In this document: piece by piece, positions 1 through 8,845 of the stretch | Numbering within the stretch: position 1 is the stretch's first letter | How the letters are laid out: each line of letters begins with the position of its first letter | Assembly: GCA_032250675.1 (NCBI GenBank) | Contig: JAVVEY010000001.1 | Location: 1-64,000, forward strand | Direction of reading: 5' to 3' | DNA from: Gaopeijia sp032250675 | Lineage (GTDB): Bacteria > Gemmatimonadota > Gemmatimonadetes > Longimicrobiales > Gaopeijiaceae | Length of the DNA: 64,000 bases | Program-made: the position numbers and the translations under genes | Notes under the pieces: generated by a model | Databases searched by the model: none | What the model saw: the letters and a program-made list of their open reading frames with translations, nothing else | What the model was told of the DNA's origin: nothing

Positions 1-381
1 CGAGCGAGCGAGGAGACGGCCGGTCGCGCGTCCCACCCGCCCGGGTCGGGCCGCACCCCCCTGCACGCTCCACCGGATCCACTCCCGCACCCATTCCCGG
101 AGCTTCGCTCGCCCCCCCGCCGCGGCGGGAACGACAGGCGGGCCGGCGTGGGTGTAGTACCGATCGGGGTAGAGGTGGGGGAGGTCGGCGTCGCGGACGC
201 GCGGTGCCTGGCGGACCGAGCCGCACCCCCCGCACGCCACATACCGCCAGACGCCGGGCACGCCGTAGAGACGATCCGCTTCGGCCCACACCTCCGACGC
301 TCGGGCATCTCCGCAGAGGGGACAGGCGGCGGAGGGGATCGTCTCCGCTTCGCGCAACGACTCAGCCGACCGGGTCGCCAT
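1..381 (-). CDS. Class I SAM-dependent methyltransferase, N-terminal part (runs off the left edge)
   Basis: The reverse strand is open from an ATG at 381 to the window edge, giving 127 codons. Two CxxC knuckles (CPLCG near residue 20 and CGGC near residue 51) are followed by a segment reading LYPDRYYTH. This zinc-ribbon plus tyrosine-rich layout is what precedes the methyltransferase fold in many sugar or lipid methyltransferases. The SAM-binding domain itself lies outside the window, so the enzymatic call is inference. The ATG lies 20 bases inside the 3' end of the upstream E1 gene on the same strand, suggesting translational coupling. Confidence 0.55.
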   Translation of the reverse strand, partial: MATRSAESLREAETIPSAACPLCGDARASEVWAEADRLYGVPGVWRYVACGGCGSVRQAPRVRDADLPHLYPDRYYTHAGPPVVPAAAGGRAKLREWVREWIRWSVQGGAARPGRVGRATGRLLARS

Positions 382-2641
382 CAGCGGTGCCATCGCCGGG
401 GCCGCCGCCGAGGCCATCGCCGGGGCCGCCGCCGACCCGCGCCACGATATCCTCGACCTGGATGAGCACGGTGTCCGCCGCCGGCCCGAGCGGCACGAAG
501 CTGTCCGGAGCGGCGATCGAGTCGAGGGTGGCCGGGGTCCCGCGTCGCACGAGTTCGGCGAGGAGCGCGTCGGCCACGCCCCCCCCCGTCTGCCGGCACT
601 CGTCCACGACGAGCACCCTCTCGCATCCCTCGACGGCGGCCTCGAGCGCATCGAAGGGGAGGGGGTTCAGCCATCTCAGGTCGATCACGCGCGTCTCGAT
701 CCCGAGGGTCTCGCGCACGATCTTCGCCGCGCGCATGCACATGTGGTGCCCGTTGGCATAACTCACGAGGGCGATCGGACCCTCGCCGGTGACGCCGATC
801 TCGCCGGGCAGGAGGATCTCGCCGGGAGGCGGGTAGTCGGTGAGCCATCCCTCGTCCCCCTCGGCGTGCAGATCCTTCTGGTGATAGAGCGCGATCGGCT
901 CCAGGAAGCAGATGACCCGTCCCATCGCCTTCGCCCCCGCGACGCACCCGCGCAGCATCTTCACCGCATCGTCGCCGCGGGAGGGCGCGGCGAGGATCAA
1001 CCCGGGGATGTCGCGCAGCGCCCCGATCGAGTGGTCGTTGTGAAAGTGCCCGCCGAAGCCGCGCTGGTATGCGAAGCTCGCGATGCGCACGACCATCGGG
1101 TTCGTGAACTGCCCCGCGCTGAAGTAGGCGAGCGAGCTCGCCTCACCCCTGAGTTGATCCACGGCGTTGTGCACGTACGCCAGATACTGGATCTCGGGGA
1201 TGGGGAGAAGACCGAGGAGCGCGGCGCCCTGCGCGAGCCCCAGGATCGAGGTCTCGTCGAGGTGGGTGTCGATCACGCGCGCCTGCCCGAATCGCTTCTG
1301 CAGTCCAGCGGTCACGTAGTAGACACCGCCCTTGCGTCCGACGTCCTCGCCGAAGACGAGGATCTCGTCCCGTTCGAGCATCTCGTCGGCCATCGCGGAG
1401 GCGAGGTGTGCGCCGAGGGTGCGGCGGATCGGGTTCGTGACCTCCTCGGGGATCTCGTCGCCCCAGAAGGTGCGTCGGCGATCGGCCGGCACGCGAGGCG
1501 TGGCCTCGGCCCGCACGGCCGCTTCGTCCCAGGGCGCGAGGGGACGCATGACCTCGGCGGAGGTCGAGAGATGCGGGTGGCCGGCCGATTCTTCGGCAGC
1601 CGCGAAGACGCGCGCGCGGACGCCCCTCCACACCTCCCTGAGCGCCTTCGGTGTCGCCGCCCCGAGCTCGACGAGGGCGCGCGCATTGGAGAGGAGGGGG
1701 TCGCGCGACTCGGTCTCGCGAATCTCTCTCGCCGAGCGGTAGGCCAGCTCCACATCGCTCCCCGCATGGCCCCAGAGCCGTACGGTGACGAGACGCAGGA
1801 AGACGGGCGCCCGGCTCTCCCGGCACGTCTCGATCGCCTCCTCGACCGCGTCCCACACCTCGCAGAGTCCGCCCTCCGCCTCGACATAGTGCAGGTGCGT
1901 GTGGCCGGTGAAGCTCTCGCGGATCCAGCGCTTCGGTGTGTCGACGCTGATCCCGAGGCCGTTGTCCTCGCAGATGAAGAGGATCGGGAGCGGGTTGCCG
2001 CGACGGTGCCCGTAGCGCGCCGCGTTGATCGCGGTGAGCGCGGAGGCGTGGTTCGCGCTCGCGTCGCCGAAGGAGCACGCCACGATCGCGTCGTCCGGGA
2101 GTCCGGTGGACACCCCCATGCGGCGGGCGCGCGCCAGCGCGAAGGCGCATCCGACCGCCTTCGGCAGGTGCGAGGCGATCGTGCTCGTCTGCGGCGGGAT
2201 CCAGAGGGTGCGGCTCCCCCACACCTTGTGCCGCCCCTCGGCGGTGGGGTCGTCGGACGAGGCGCAGATCGAGAGCATCGTGTCGAGCACGTAGTCGCGT
2301 GTCGCGTCGTGCCGGGCGCGCGCCATCATGAGCCCCCCGCTCCGGTAGTGCAGGAAGCCGGGGTCGGAGGTGCGCAGGAGCGCGCCCACGATCGCGTTCT
2401 GTTCGTGTCCCGCGGAGGAGATCGTGTAGAAGCTGCGCCCATCCGCCTTCAGGCGGCGGGCCTCGATATCGATCTGGCGGCTGAGGAGCTGGTCCTCGAA
2501 GAGGTCGAGCGCGCGGCCCGCCGTGAGGGAGCAGTCGGGACGCAGCCGCTCGTCGGGGGTGAGCGTGCGTGCGGCCGGCGCGAGGGTATCGAGAAGACGG
2601 CCGAGGGACGCCTGGACTTCGGTTACGCGGTCGGTATTCAC
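362..2641 (-). CDS. 2-oxoacid dehydrogenase E1, fused alpha and beta subunits
   Basis: The protein joins an E1alpha-type thiamine diphosphate domain to an E1beta-type transketolase domain in one chain of about 759 residues. The alpha half has the ThDP motif starting FGDASANHAS near residue 191. The beta half begins near residue 420 with FGEDVGRKGGVYYVT and contains a GFGGHFHNDHS segment. Such fused E1 proteins decarboxylate pyruvate or branched-chain 2-oxoacids and pass the acyl group to lipoyl-E2. No E2 or E3 gene is nearby, so the substrate is unknown. I chose the GTG at 2641 because family similarity begins soon after it; the frame is open to an ATG at 2737. The C terminus is an odd Gly/Asp/Pro tail made by a 24-base duplication. 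Confidence 0.9.
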   Translation of the reverse strand: MNTDRVTEVQASLGRLLDTLAPAARTLTPDERLRPDCSLTAGRALDLFEDQLLSRQIDIEARRLKADGRSFYTISSAGHEQNAIVGALLRTSDPGFLHYRSGGLMMARARHDATRDYVLDTMLSICASSDDPTAEGRHKVWGSRTLWIPPQTSTIASHLPKAVGCAFALARARRMGVSTGLPDDAIVACSFGDASANHASALTAINAARYGHRRGNPLPILFICEDNGLGISVDTPKRWIRESFTGHTHLHYVEAEGGLCEVWDAVEEAIETCRESRAPVFLRLVTVRLWGHAGSDVELAYRSAREIRETESRDPLLSNARALVELGAATPKALREVWRGVRARVFAAAEESAGHPHLSTSAEVMRPLAPWDEAAVRAEATPRVPADRRRTFWGDEIPEEVTNPIRRTLGAHLASAMADEMLERDEILVFGEDVGRKGGVYYVTAGLQKRFGQARVIDTHLDETSILGLAQGAALLGLLPIPEIQYLAYVHNAVDQLRGEASSLAYFSAGQFTNPMVVRIASFAYQRGFGGHFHNDHSIGALRDIPGLILAAPSRGDDAVKMLRGCVAGAKAMGRVICFLEPIALYHQKDLHAEGDEGWLTDYPPPGEILLPGEIGVTGEGPIALVSYANGHHMCMRAAKIVRETLGIETRVIDLRWLNPLPFDALEAAVEGCERVLVVDECRQTGGGVADALLAELVRRGTPATLDSIAAPDSFVPLGPAADTVLIQVEDIVARVGGGPGDGLGGGPGDGTADGDPVG
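389..436. repeat. 24-bp tandem duplication inside the E1 gene
   Basis: Two copies of a 24-base unit starting GCCATCGCCGGGGCC lie head to tail at 389-412 and 413-436, differing only at the last base. On the minus strand they encode the repeated GGGPGDG tail of the E1 protein, just before its stop. Confidence 0.85.
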
Positions 2642-2803
2642 GGACGGCAAGCTAGCTGAAGCGTGCGGGACGGGCCATCGGGATCGAGGCGGCGAGGGAG
2701 CGGGCCCGGATGCGACTTCGCGTCGTGGGAGAGCCATCCCCGGGTCGCGCTGCGCCGTCTCCGGGTGACGGAGCGCCAGCCTCGGGCGACGCCGGGACCC
2801 CTC

Positions 2804-3187
2804 TCACCCCGGCCGCGTCAGTCCCCACCGCGCGAGCGCCATCCCGGTCACGACCGCGCCGAGCCCGAGACCCACGCTCACCGCGATATACCCGGCTGCG
2901 CGGGCTCCTTCGCCCTCCTGGAGCAGCCGGAGACTCTCGAGCGAGAAGGTCGAGAAGGTGGTGAAGGCACCGAGGAAGCCCACGGCGACCGCGCTCCGGA
3001 TCCATTCGGCGGCGACCGCCGCATCGGCCCACACCGCCACGGCGCCGAGCCCGAAACACCCCAGCACGTTGACGGTGAGGGTGCCCCAGGGGAATGCGGT
3101 CCCCATCGTCCCGTAGGTGAGACCGGCGAGGCTCCATCGTGCGAGCGCGCCCAGCGCGCCTCCCACCGCCACCGAGATCCACTGCAT
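2804..3187 (-). CDS. crcB: Fluoride channel CrcB/FluC
   Basis: This 127-residue inner-membrane protein has four hydrophobic segments and the family signatures: GGALGALARW near the N terminus, a GTLTVNVLGCFGLG helix, and GFLGAFTTFSTFSLE carrying the Phe/Thr/Ser track that lines the fluoride pore. Members form antiparallel dimers that export fluoride passively. The length is normal for one FluC subunit, so a homodimer is expected. The ATG at 3187 follows a GGGGG stretch at ribosome-binding distance. I looked for a fluoride riboswitch upstream and did not see one. Confidence 0.93.
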   Translation of the reverse strand: MQWISVAVGGALGALARWSLAGLTYGTMGTAFPWGTLTVNVLGCFGLGAVAVWADAAVAAEWIRSAVAVGFLGAFTTFSTFSLESLRLLQEGEGARAAGYIAVSVGLGLGAVVTGMALARWGLTRPG

Positions 3188-3356
3188 GCATCCCCCAGAT
3201 TCGCGAACATGCCCTCTCCCGGGATCCGCACGCTCGCGTCACGCATTCGAGATCGTGCGGGAGAGCCCCGACCGCGCTAACCTTGCAGAACGCCCGGATC
3301 GGTGCCAGACCCGTGCCTCTACCCCCGACGATTCCTTCCTTCCGACGCCGCCGCTC

Positions 3357-3968
3357 ATGAACGCCACGCGAGTTCTCTCTGCCGCCGCATTCTTCTTCTT
3401 CTTCTTCGCACCTCCCCTCTCGGCACAGCGCGCGGGGAGCGCGGACCCGATCGGACCGATCCCGGTGGAGGCACAGATTGCCTTCGCGGTTCAGGCGGCG
3501 CCCGAGGCGCTTCGCGCCGGCGCGACGGTGCAGGGATACGTCGATGGGGAGTTCGTGACGCTCCGGGAAGGGACGAATGCGCTGATCTGCATGGCCCCCA
3601 ACCCGGAGTCCGGAGCCTTCGAGGTGTCGTGCCATCATGAGGATCTCGAACCCTTCTTCGCCCGGGGGAGGGAACTCCGGGCCGAGGGTGTCACCGGCGA
3701 GGCGCGGGTGCAGAAGCGGTGGGAGGAGGTCGAGGCGGGCACGCTGCCGTTGCCGTATGGTGCCAGCAGCTACGTCCTGCGCGGCGACGGCTTCGATACC
3801 GCCACGGCGACGATCGAGAACCCCTACCTCCGATGGGTCATCTACACCCCCTTCGCGACGCCGGAGACGACGGGGCTGTCGACGGAATTCGAGGAGGGGG
3901 CGCCGTGGCTGATGTTCTCCGGCACGCCGGGCTCGCACATCATGATCGTGCCGCCCCGGGGCGGGTGA
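3357..3968 (+). CDS. Secreted protein of unknown function
   Basis: The 203-residue product starts with a clear signal peptide, including a run of six phenylalanines, ending around the PLSAQ cleavage site. The rest is a soluble domain with two cysteines (ICMAPNP and VSCHHED segments). I do not recognise a family. The stop codon shares a base with the ATG of the downstream YhbY gene (TGATG), so the two are probably co-translated. It starts divergently from crcB with about 170 bases between them. Confidence 0.72.
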   Translation: MNATRVLSAAAFFFFFFAPPLSAQRAGSADPIGPIPVEAQIAFAVQAAPEALRAGATVQGYVDGEFVTLREGTNALICMAPNPESGAFEVSCHHEDLEPFFARGRELRAEGVTGEARVQKRWEEVEAGTLPLPYGASSYVLRGDGFDTATATIENPYLRWVIYTPFATPETTGLSTEFEEGAPWLMFSGTPGSHIMIVPPRGG

Positions 3969-4273
3969 TGGCCGCTCCGCTCACCTCGCGGCAGCGTGCG
4001 CACCTGAGGGCGATCGCGCACGGCCTCCGACCGGTGGTTCGCGTCGGCCATGAGGGGCTCGCCCCGGCGGTCGTGGAGGCGATTCGGGAGGCGTTCAACA
4101 CCCGCGAACTCATCAAGGTGAAGGCGCTCGATACCGCCCCCGCGAACGCTCGCGGCATCGCGGAGGGGATCGTCGAGGCGATCCCCGAGGCACGGGTGGC
4201 CCAGACGATCGGGAGGACCGTCGTGCTCTACCGTGCCGACCCTGAGAATCCGGAGATCGAACTCCCGGATTGA
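3968..4273 (+). CDS. yhbY: YhbY/CRS1-type RNA-binding protein
   Basis: A 101-residue single-domain CRM protein. Typical features are LTSRQRAHLRAIAHGL at the start, a GHEGL loop standing where the family has its GxxG RNA-binding loop, and ELIKVKALD in the middle. YhbY proteins associate with pre-50S ribosomal particles and help assembly; the fold is like the KH-type IF3 C-terminal domain. Length matches the family. The start overlaps the upstream stop by one base. It converges on the FKBP gene across the sequence gap. Confidence 0.9.
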   Translation: MAAPLTSRQRAHLRAIAHGLRPVVRVGHEGLAPAVVEAIREAFNTRELIKVKALDTAPANARGIAEGIVEAIPEARVAQTIGRTVVLYRADPENPEIELPD

Positions 4274-4280
4274 CCTCTCC

Positions 4281-4422
4281 CCATCCGGCATGACATCCGG
4301 CGTGACNNNNNNNNNNNNNNNNNNNNNNNNNNNNNNNNNNNNNNNNNNNNNNNNNNNNNNNNNNNNNNNNNNNNNNNNNNNNNNNNNNNNNNNNNNNNNN
4401 NNNNNNTGACATCCGGCGTGAC
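4281..4422. repeat. 12-bp tandem repeat interrupted by the assembly gap
   Basis: Units of the form CATCCGGCGTGA stand side by side at 4282-4305 (the first copy has A for G) and again right after the N run at 4410-4421. The 16 bases next to the gap are identical on both sides (4291-4306 and 4407-4422). Confidence 0.75.
4307..4406. other. Assembly gap of 100 N
   Basis: Exactly 100 unknown bases, the usual placeholder for a scaffold join of unknown size. It lies between the convergent 3' ends of yhbY and the FKBP gene and probably interrupts no gene. See the flanking tandem repeat for why the true gap may be very short or a longer repeat array. Confidence 0.98.
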
Positions 4423-4456
4423 GATCTCCGAGGGGGAGACCTTCCGATGAGGGCGA

Positions 4457-5164
4457 CTACTCCACGATCTCGAGGAGCTCGATCTCGAAGATGAGGACCT
4501 GGTTCGGGCCGATCACGCCGCCCGCGCCCGCTTCTCCGTACGCGAGATCGCTCGGAATCACGATGCGCCACGTCGACCCGACCGGCATGAGCTGGAGCGC
4601 TTCGGCGAACCCCGGGATCACGCCGCCGACCCCGAACTGGGCCGGGTCACCCCCGCGAGATGTGTCGAACTCGGTCCCGTCGAGGAGGGTGCCCCGGTAG
4701 TGCATCCGCACGACGTTGTCAGCGGTCGGGACCGGGCCGTCCCCTTCGGTGAGAATCTCGTACTGGAGCCCGCTCTCCGTCACCGTCACCTCGTCGCGTG
4801 CGCCGTTCTCCGCGAGGTATGCCTCGCCCGCCTCGCGCGCTGCCGAAGCCTCCGCCGCGCCCTCCGCCTGGATCCTCTCGCGGACCTTCCGCACGAAGGT
4901 CTCCATCGACGCCGCGTGCACATCGGGCGAGAGCGCCGATTCGTCCTCGAGGCCTGCCAGGAATCCGGCGAGGAAGGCGTCGATCTCGACGAACTCCTTG
5001 CCCGGGCGCACCGATTCGCCGAAGTCGAAGCCGAGGGCGTAGCTTTCGCGGTCCCTCTCCTCGGTGAGGGTCACATTGGCGGCGATCGACCCCGCGTCGG
5101 GAGGCGAGCACGCGCCCAGCACGAGGGTCGAGAAGGGGAGGAAGAGGAGGGTCCGGGTCAGCAT
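4457..5164 (-). CDS. FKBP-type peptidyl-prolyl isomerase lipoprotein (Mip-like)
   Basis: A 235-residue protein with a lipoprotein signal (lipobox LGAC, Cys near residue 19), an N-terminal helical FKBP_N dimerisation region rich in Glu and Ala (about 30-125), and a C-terminal FKBP domain (about 130-235). The FKBP core shows VRMHYRGTLLDGTEFDTS, GVGGVIPGFAEALQLMPVG and IPSDLAYGEAGAGG. These enzymes catalyse cis/trans isomerisation of proline bonds and here should act in the periplasm attached to a membrane. The start is the ATG immediately before the signal peptide. It converges on yhbY across the gap. Confidence 0.92.
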   Translation of the reverse strand: MLTRTLLFLPFSTLVLGACSPPDAGSIAANVTLTEERDRESYALGFDFGESVRPGKEFVEIDAFLAGFLAGLEDESALSPDVHAASMETFVRKVRERIQAEGAAEASAAREAGEAYLAENGARDEVTVTESGLQYEILTEGDGPVPTADNVVRMHYRGTLLDGTEFDTSRGGDPAQFGVGGVIPGFAEALQLMPVGSTWRIVIPSDLAYGEAGAGGVIGPNQVLIFEIELLEIVE

Positions 5165-5336
5165 GAGGCCTCGCGGGGACGGTGAGGATCTGGGCACGAC
5201 AGATTCGTCTGGGTGATCTTCGAAGGAGCAAAGGTAACGATCCCGCACGTCGCACGAGACCCCCTTGCGCCGCCTCCCCGGATTCCGGAGCCTCGCGGAT
5301 GAAGCTCCCCCACACTCCTCACGACGAAGACTCCGC

Positions 5337-6728
5337 ATGACGGACGAGATGCGCGCAGACGCCCACCGCATCCTCCTGGCCGCGCTCACTGCCCTCGATC
5401 CGGCCCGACTCGTCGCGGAGGCGCTTCCCGATCTACCGGTCCTCGCGGAGTGGAGCCCGGAGATCGCCACCGTCCTGGCGGGATCACCCACGGGTTCGAT
5501 CGATCGGAGGGCGTACGGAGCGACGTGGACCGTGGCGATCGGGAAGGCGGCGGGGGGGATGACGGCGGGCGCGCGGGCGGTCTTCGGCGACCAGCTCACC
5601 GGAGGGATCGTGGTGCTTCCGGACGGAGCGCCCTCTCCCGAACTCCCCGCGCGATTCGAGGTGTATCGCGCGGCACACCCGCTCCCCGACGAGCGCAGCC
5701 TCGTGGCCGCCGATGCGATCCGGCGATTGACCGATGGCGTCGGCCCGGGGGATCGGATCCTCGTGCTCCTCTCGGGGGGAGGATCGGCGCTCGTGACCGA
5801 CCCCGCCGGCGACCTCGACCTCGCCGCGATCCGGGCCACGCACGACGTGCTTCTCCGTTCAGGGCTTCCGATCCAGCGGGTCAACGAGGTGCGGAGGGTG
5901 CTCGACCGACTCAAGGGGGGCGGGCTGGCCGTGGCGTGCGCGCCCGCCTCGGTGGTCGGTCTCGTGCTCTCGGACATCCCCGGGGGGCGTGCGGAGGATG
6001 TGGCGTCCGGGCCCCTCTCCCCACCTCCCCTCTCCCCGCGTGGCGTCGAGATCGCACTTCGAAGGCACCGGATCTGGGACCGCCTTCCCGGCCCCGTGCG
6101 CGAGCACCTCCGCGCGCTCCGCGACGCTTCGGTCCCCGAAACACCCTCGGTCCCCCTCCATGTGGTCGGCTCCGGCCCGGGCGTGATCGAGGCGGTCCGA
6201 CGCGCGGCTCTCGCGCGAGGCTACGGCGTGCACCGCCTCGGCGACGCGCTCGAGGGCGAGGCGCGCCGACTCGGGCGCTCCCTCGCGCGGGCGGCGATGG
6301 CGGCGCAGGACGGGATGGCACCCGTGCCCCTCCCGGCGTGCCTGGTGGCCACGGGAGAAGCGACGGTGACGGTGCGCGGCGCGGGGACCGGCGGACCGAA
6401 TCAGGAAGTCGCGGTCGGTGCGGCGCTCGCCCTCGCCGGGCGCGAGGGGATCGTCCTGGCCGCGCTCGGCACCGACGGTGTCGACGGCCCGACCGAGGCG
6501 GCGGGCGCCTGGGCCGACGGCACCTCCGCAGCGCGCGCCGCAGAGGCCGGCGTCGATCTCGCCGACGCCCTCGAGCGCAACGACACGGGGCGGGCGCTGG
6601 CCGCGATCGGCGACCGCATCATCACCGGATCCACCGGGACGAATGTGGCGGACCTCTACCTCGCGCTCGTCGCCCCCCTCCCGGTCAGCGACACCCGTAC
6701 TCGTACTCCGGGTCCGTCGGCAGGTTGA
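5337..6728 (+). CDS. Glycerate 2-kinase, MOFRL family
   Basis: The 463-residue product has the two-domain layout of class II glycerate kinases: an N-terminal DUF4147/GCKII domain (about 8-250, with VAIGKAAGGM and LLSGGGSAL nucleotide-site motifs) and a C-terminal MOFRL domain (about 350-455, with GTGGPNQEVA and LGTDGVDGPTEAAGA). The family phosphorylates D-glycerate to 2-phosphoglycerate, linking serine, glyoxylate or sugar-acid breakdown to glycolysis. I chose the ATG at 5337 because upstream codons look non-coding. Its last 44 bases overlap the convergent lipoprotein gene. Confidence 0.92.
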   Translation: MTDEMRADAHRILLAALTALDPARLVAEALPDLPVLAEWSPEIATVLAGSPTGSIDRRAYGATWTVAIGKAAGGMTAGARAVFGDQLTGGIVVLPDGAPSPELPARFEVYRAAHPLPDERSLVAADAIRRLTDGVGPGDRILVLLSGGGSALVTDPAGDLDLAAIRATHDVLLRSGLPIQRVNEVRRVLDRLKGGGLAVACAPASVVGLVLSDIPGGRAEDVASGPLSPPPLSPRGVEIALRRHRIWDRLPGPVREHLRALRDASVPETPSVPLHVVGSGPGVIEAVRRAALARGYGVHRLGDALEGEARRLGRSLARAAMAAQDGMAPVPLPACLVATGEATVTVRGAGTGGPNQEVAVGAALALAGREGIVLAALGTDGVDGPTEAAGAWADGTSAARAAEAGVDLADALERNDTGRALAAIGDRIITGSTGTNVADLYLALVAPLPVSDTRTRTPGPSAG

Positions 6729-7086
6729 ACTCGAGGACTTCCCCGGGCTCGAGGAGGAGGCGCTGCGTCACGCAGGTGGGGCCCGCCGTGTAGTCGAGTT
6801 CGAATCGCACGTCGCGCACCGCGCCGGCCATCGAGAATTCGAAGGTACGCTCCTGCGACCCCCCGACGCGCCCGATGCGCTGGCGCTGTCCTCCGATCGA
6901 GTTCCAGACGAAGATCTCGACCTCGTCGAAGCTCGGGTTGGTTACATGGAGCGTGTAGGTGACATCCGCCCCGCCTCGTTCCGTTCGCGGGTCGGGAGGG
7001 TCGAAGGGATTCGACTCGGGCGCCATGCCGGCGCACGCTCCGACGAGGAGGAGGAGAGCGAGCGGGAAGATGCGCGGAGGGAGCAT
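6685..7086 (-). CDS. Small lipoprotein of unknown function
   Basis: A 133-residue protein with a lipobox (LVGAC, Cys near residue 18) followed by one beta-rich domain (YTLHVTNPSFDEVEIFVWN, then QRQRIGRVGG and ERTFEFSM). The pattern of alternating strands suggests an Ig-like or similar sandwich fold, but I recognise no named family. Two cysteines in the C-terminal half (TCVTQ and the YGCR end) could form a disulfide. It overlaps the 3' end of the glycerate kinase gene by 44 bases on the opposite strand. Confidence 0.75.
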   Translation of the reverse strand: MLPPRIFPLALLLLVGACAGMAPESNPFDPPDPRTERGGADVTYTLHVTNPSFDEVEIFVWNSIGGQRQRIGRVGGSQERTFEFSMAGAVRDVRFELDYTAGPTCVTQRLLLEPGEVLEFNLPTDPEYEYGCR

Positions 7087-7243
7087 GGTCGAAAGGGCTC
7101 GTGTGGGCCGGGGACTCTCGCCCCCGCTGAATCAAGATACCCGAGGAGCTTGATGCCGGTCCACTCCTTCTCCCCCTTGTCTGCGCCGAGCCGTCGACCC
7201 GGGCAGATTTTGAAATCCGGCATTGCGGGGCGTAGGTTGGGTC

Positions 7244-7789
7244 ATGGCGAACCCGGATCACCTCTCTCGGCTCCTCGGCGGCGTGGCCGCATGGAATGTG
7301 TGGCGTGACGGCCAGCCGTTGAGCGAAGTGGATCTGCGCGGCGCCGACCTCGCGGGTCTCGACCTCCGCGGTGTCGACCTCTGGTACGCCCGGCTCGAGG
7401 GGGCTCGACTGAATGGAGCGCTCCTCTCGGGCGCGGTGCTCGACCGGGCCGATCTCACGCTCGCCGACCTCTCCCATGCGTCGTGCTATGGCACGCGGAT
7501 GCGGGGGATCCTCGCCGATCGCACCACCCTGCGGGGTGCGGCGCTGGTGGCCGCCGACCTCACCCTCGCCCGCATCCTCCGCTCTGATCTCGACGGGACG
7601 ATCTTTACCGATGCCACGCTCCTCGGGACGAACTTCTGGGGATCGGATCTCGACCCTGTCTTCGGTCTCGAGTCCGGTGCGGGGTGGATCATCGAGGCGT
7701 CGGGAACGGTGGCGGATGAGCGTCGCGCGGTGGATCGACGCGGCCTCCGCAGGATCGAAACGCGAGATCTCGACACCGCGTCCTCGTGA
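7244..7789 (+). CDS. Pentapeptide-repeat protein
   Basis: The 181-residue product has about 20 tandem A(D/N)LxX-type pentapeptides between residues 30 and 145 (for example VDLRGADLAGLDLRGVDLW and ARLNGALLSGAVLDRADL). These fold as a right-handed quadrilateral beta-helix. Family members range from gyrase-protecting proteins to simple scaffolds and the sequence does not say which. No signal peptide or membrane segment is present, so it is likely cytoplasmic. The ATG at 7244 was chosen over an earlier in-frame ATG at 7223 because a GGTTGGG stretch precedes it. Confidence 0.85.
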   Translation: MANPDHLSRLLGGVAAWNVWRDGQPLSEVDLRGADLAGLDLRGVDLWYARLEGARLNGALLSGAVLDRADLTLADLSHASCYGTRMRGILADRTTLRGAALVAADLTLARILRSDLDGTIFTDATLLGTNFWGSDLDPVFGLESGAGWIIEASGTVADERRAVDRRGLRRIETRDLDTASS

Positions 7790-7852
7790 GGTTGCCCCTC
7801 GGAGAGTGGGGGTAGATCTTCGGGCACCTCACTCCCCCGGCCCGCCCTGATT

Positions 7853-8845
7853 GTGCAGACGAAGCGCCCCACGAACCCCGCCGCCGAGGAGATTCTCGGC
7901 GGATATTTCCCCGTTCTCGACCACGGCTTCGTCTCGCTCGTGGACTACATGGGCTCGGACGACAGCGTCGAGCGCGCCGCACGCGTCTCGTACGGCTACG
8001 GGACGCGCCACTCCTCGCGGACCCGAGGCCTGATCCGCTACCTCCGGCGCCACCGTCACACCACCCCGAGCGAGATGGTGGAGCTCAAGTTCCACTGCGC
8101 GATGCCGATGTTCGTGGCGCGCCAGTGGATCCGACACCGCACGGCGTCGGTCAACGAATACTCCGGGCGCTACTCCCTCATGCCGCTCCTCTTCTATACC
8201 CCCGAGGAAGCGGATTTCAATCTGCAGAGCGCCACCAACAACCAGGGGCGCGGCGGCCGGGCGGGAGGGGAACTGCACCGGGAGGCGACCCGTCGATGGA
8301 GGGAGATCCGTGACCACGCCGCGGGGGCATACGAGTGGATGGTCGGGGAAGATGTGGCGCGGGAGATCGCCCGGATCGACCTCCCCCTCTCGACCTACAC
8401 GCAGTGGTACTGGAAGATCGACCTGCACAACCTCCTGCACTTCCTCACGCTGCGCGTGGATCCGCACGCGCAGTTCGAGATCCGCGCCTTCGCGGAGGTG
8501 ATCGCGGGGATGGTGAAGCGCGTCGCGCCGCTGAGCTACGAGGCGTGGCTCGACTACGACCTCGGGGGGCGCCCTCTCGGCCGCGGCGAGCGGGCCGCGC
8601 TCGCGCGTCTCCTGACGGCATCGGAGGAGGGCGTGGAAGTGCGCGAAGGCGCCCGCGTTTCCTCCGGGGAGCTCGCCGATCTCGGGCTCTCGCTGCGGGA
8701 GATCCGCGAATTCACAGCCAAGCTGACCGAGCCCGAGGTGCTCGACTTCGAACTCGACCTCTCGCGGATGCGTCCCGCCGAGGAGGTCGAGACGGAGATG
8801 GCGCGCGCGGTGCCGTCTATCGAACCCAGACCGTCTTCTGATTGA
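7853..8845 (+). CDS. thyX: Flavin-dependent thymidylate synthase ThyX
   Basis: A 330-residue ThyX with the signature RHRTASVNEYSGRY (the RHRxxSxNExSxRY motif) preceded by FVARQWI. ThyX methylates dUMP to dTMP using methylenetetrahydrofolate, with FAD and NADPH as reductant. The protein is longer than the minimal 220-250 residues, with a C-terminal extension of about 80 residues rich in Glu and Arg (from about 240). The start codon is GTG at 7853. No thyA is seen in the window. The last 29 bases overlap the convergent aldehyde dehydrogenase gene. Confidence 0.96.
   Translation: MQTKRPTNPAAEEILGGYFPVLDHGFVSLVDYMGSDDSVERAARVSYGYGTRHSSRTRGLIRYLRRHRHTTPSEMVELKFHCAMPMFVARQWIRHRTASVNEYSGRYSLMPLLFYTPEEADFNLQSATNNQGRGGRAGGELHREATRRWREIRDHAAGAYEWMVGEDVAREIARIDLPLSTYTQWYWKIDLHNLLHFLTLRVDPHAQFEIRAFAEVIAGMVKRVAPLSYEAWLDYDLGGRPLGRGERAALARLLTASEEGVEVREGARVSSGELADLGLSLREIREFTAKLTEPEVLDFELDLSRMRPAEEVETEMARAVPSIEPRPSSD

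Noticed and set aside
743..2659. Long open frame antisense to the fused E1 gene; similar antisense frames at 25281-27509, 50813-52828 and 59571-60833
   Set aside because: These are GC-rich shadow frames with Arg/Glu/His/Asp-rich translations, no family motifs, and full overlap with clearly recognised genes.
3188..3356. Fluoride riboswitch upstream of crcB
   Set aside because: The GGNGAUGG-type core and its pairing partners are not found on the minus strand between crcB and the divergent gene.
8817..8845. Regulatory significance of the thyX-ALDH 3' overlap
   Set aside because: Short convergent overlaps recur in this compact genome (also at 6685-6728), so this one is not remarkable.
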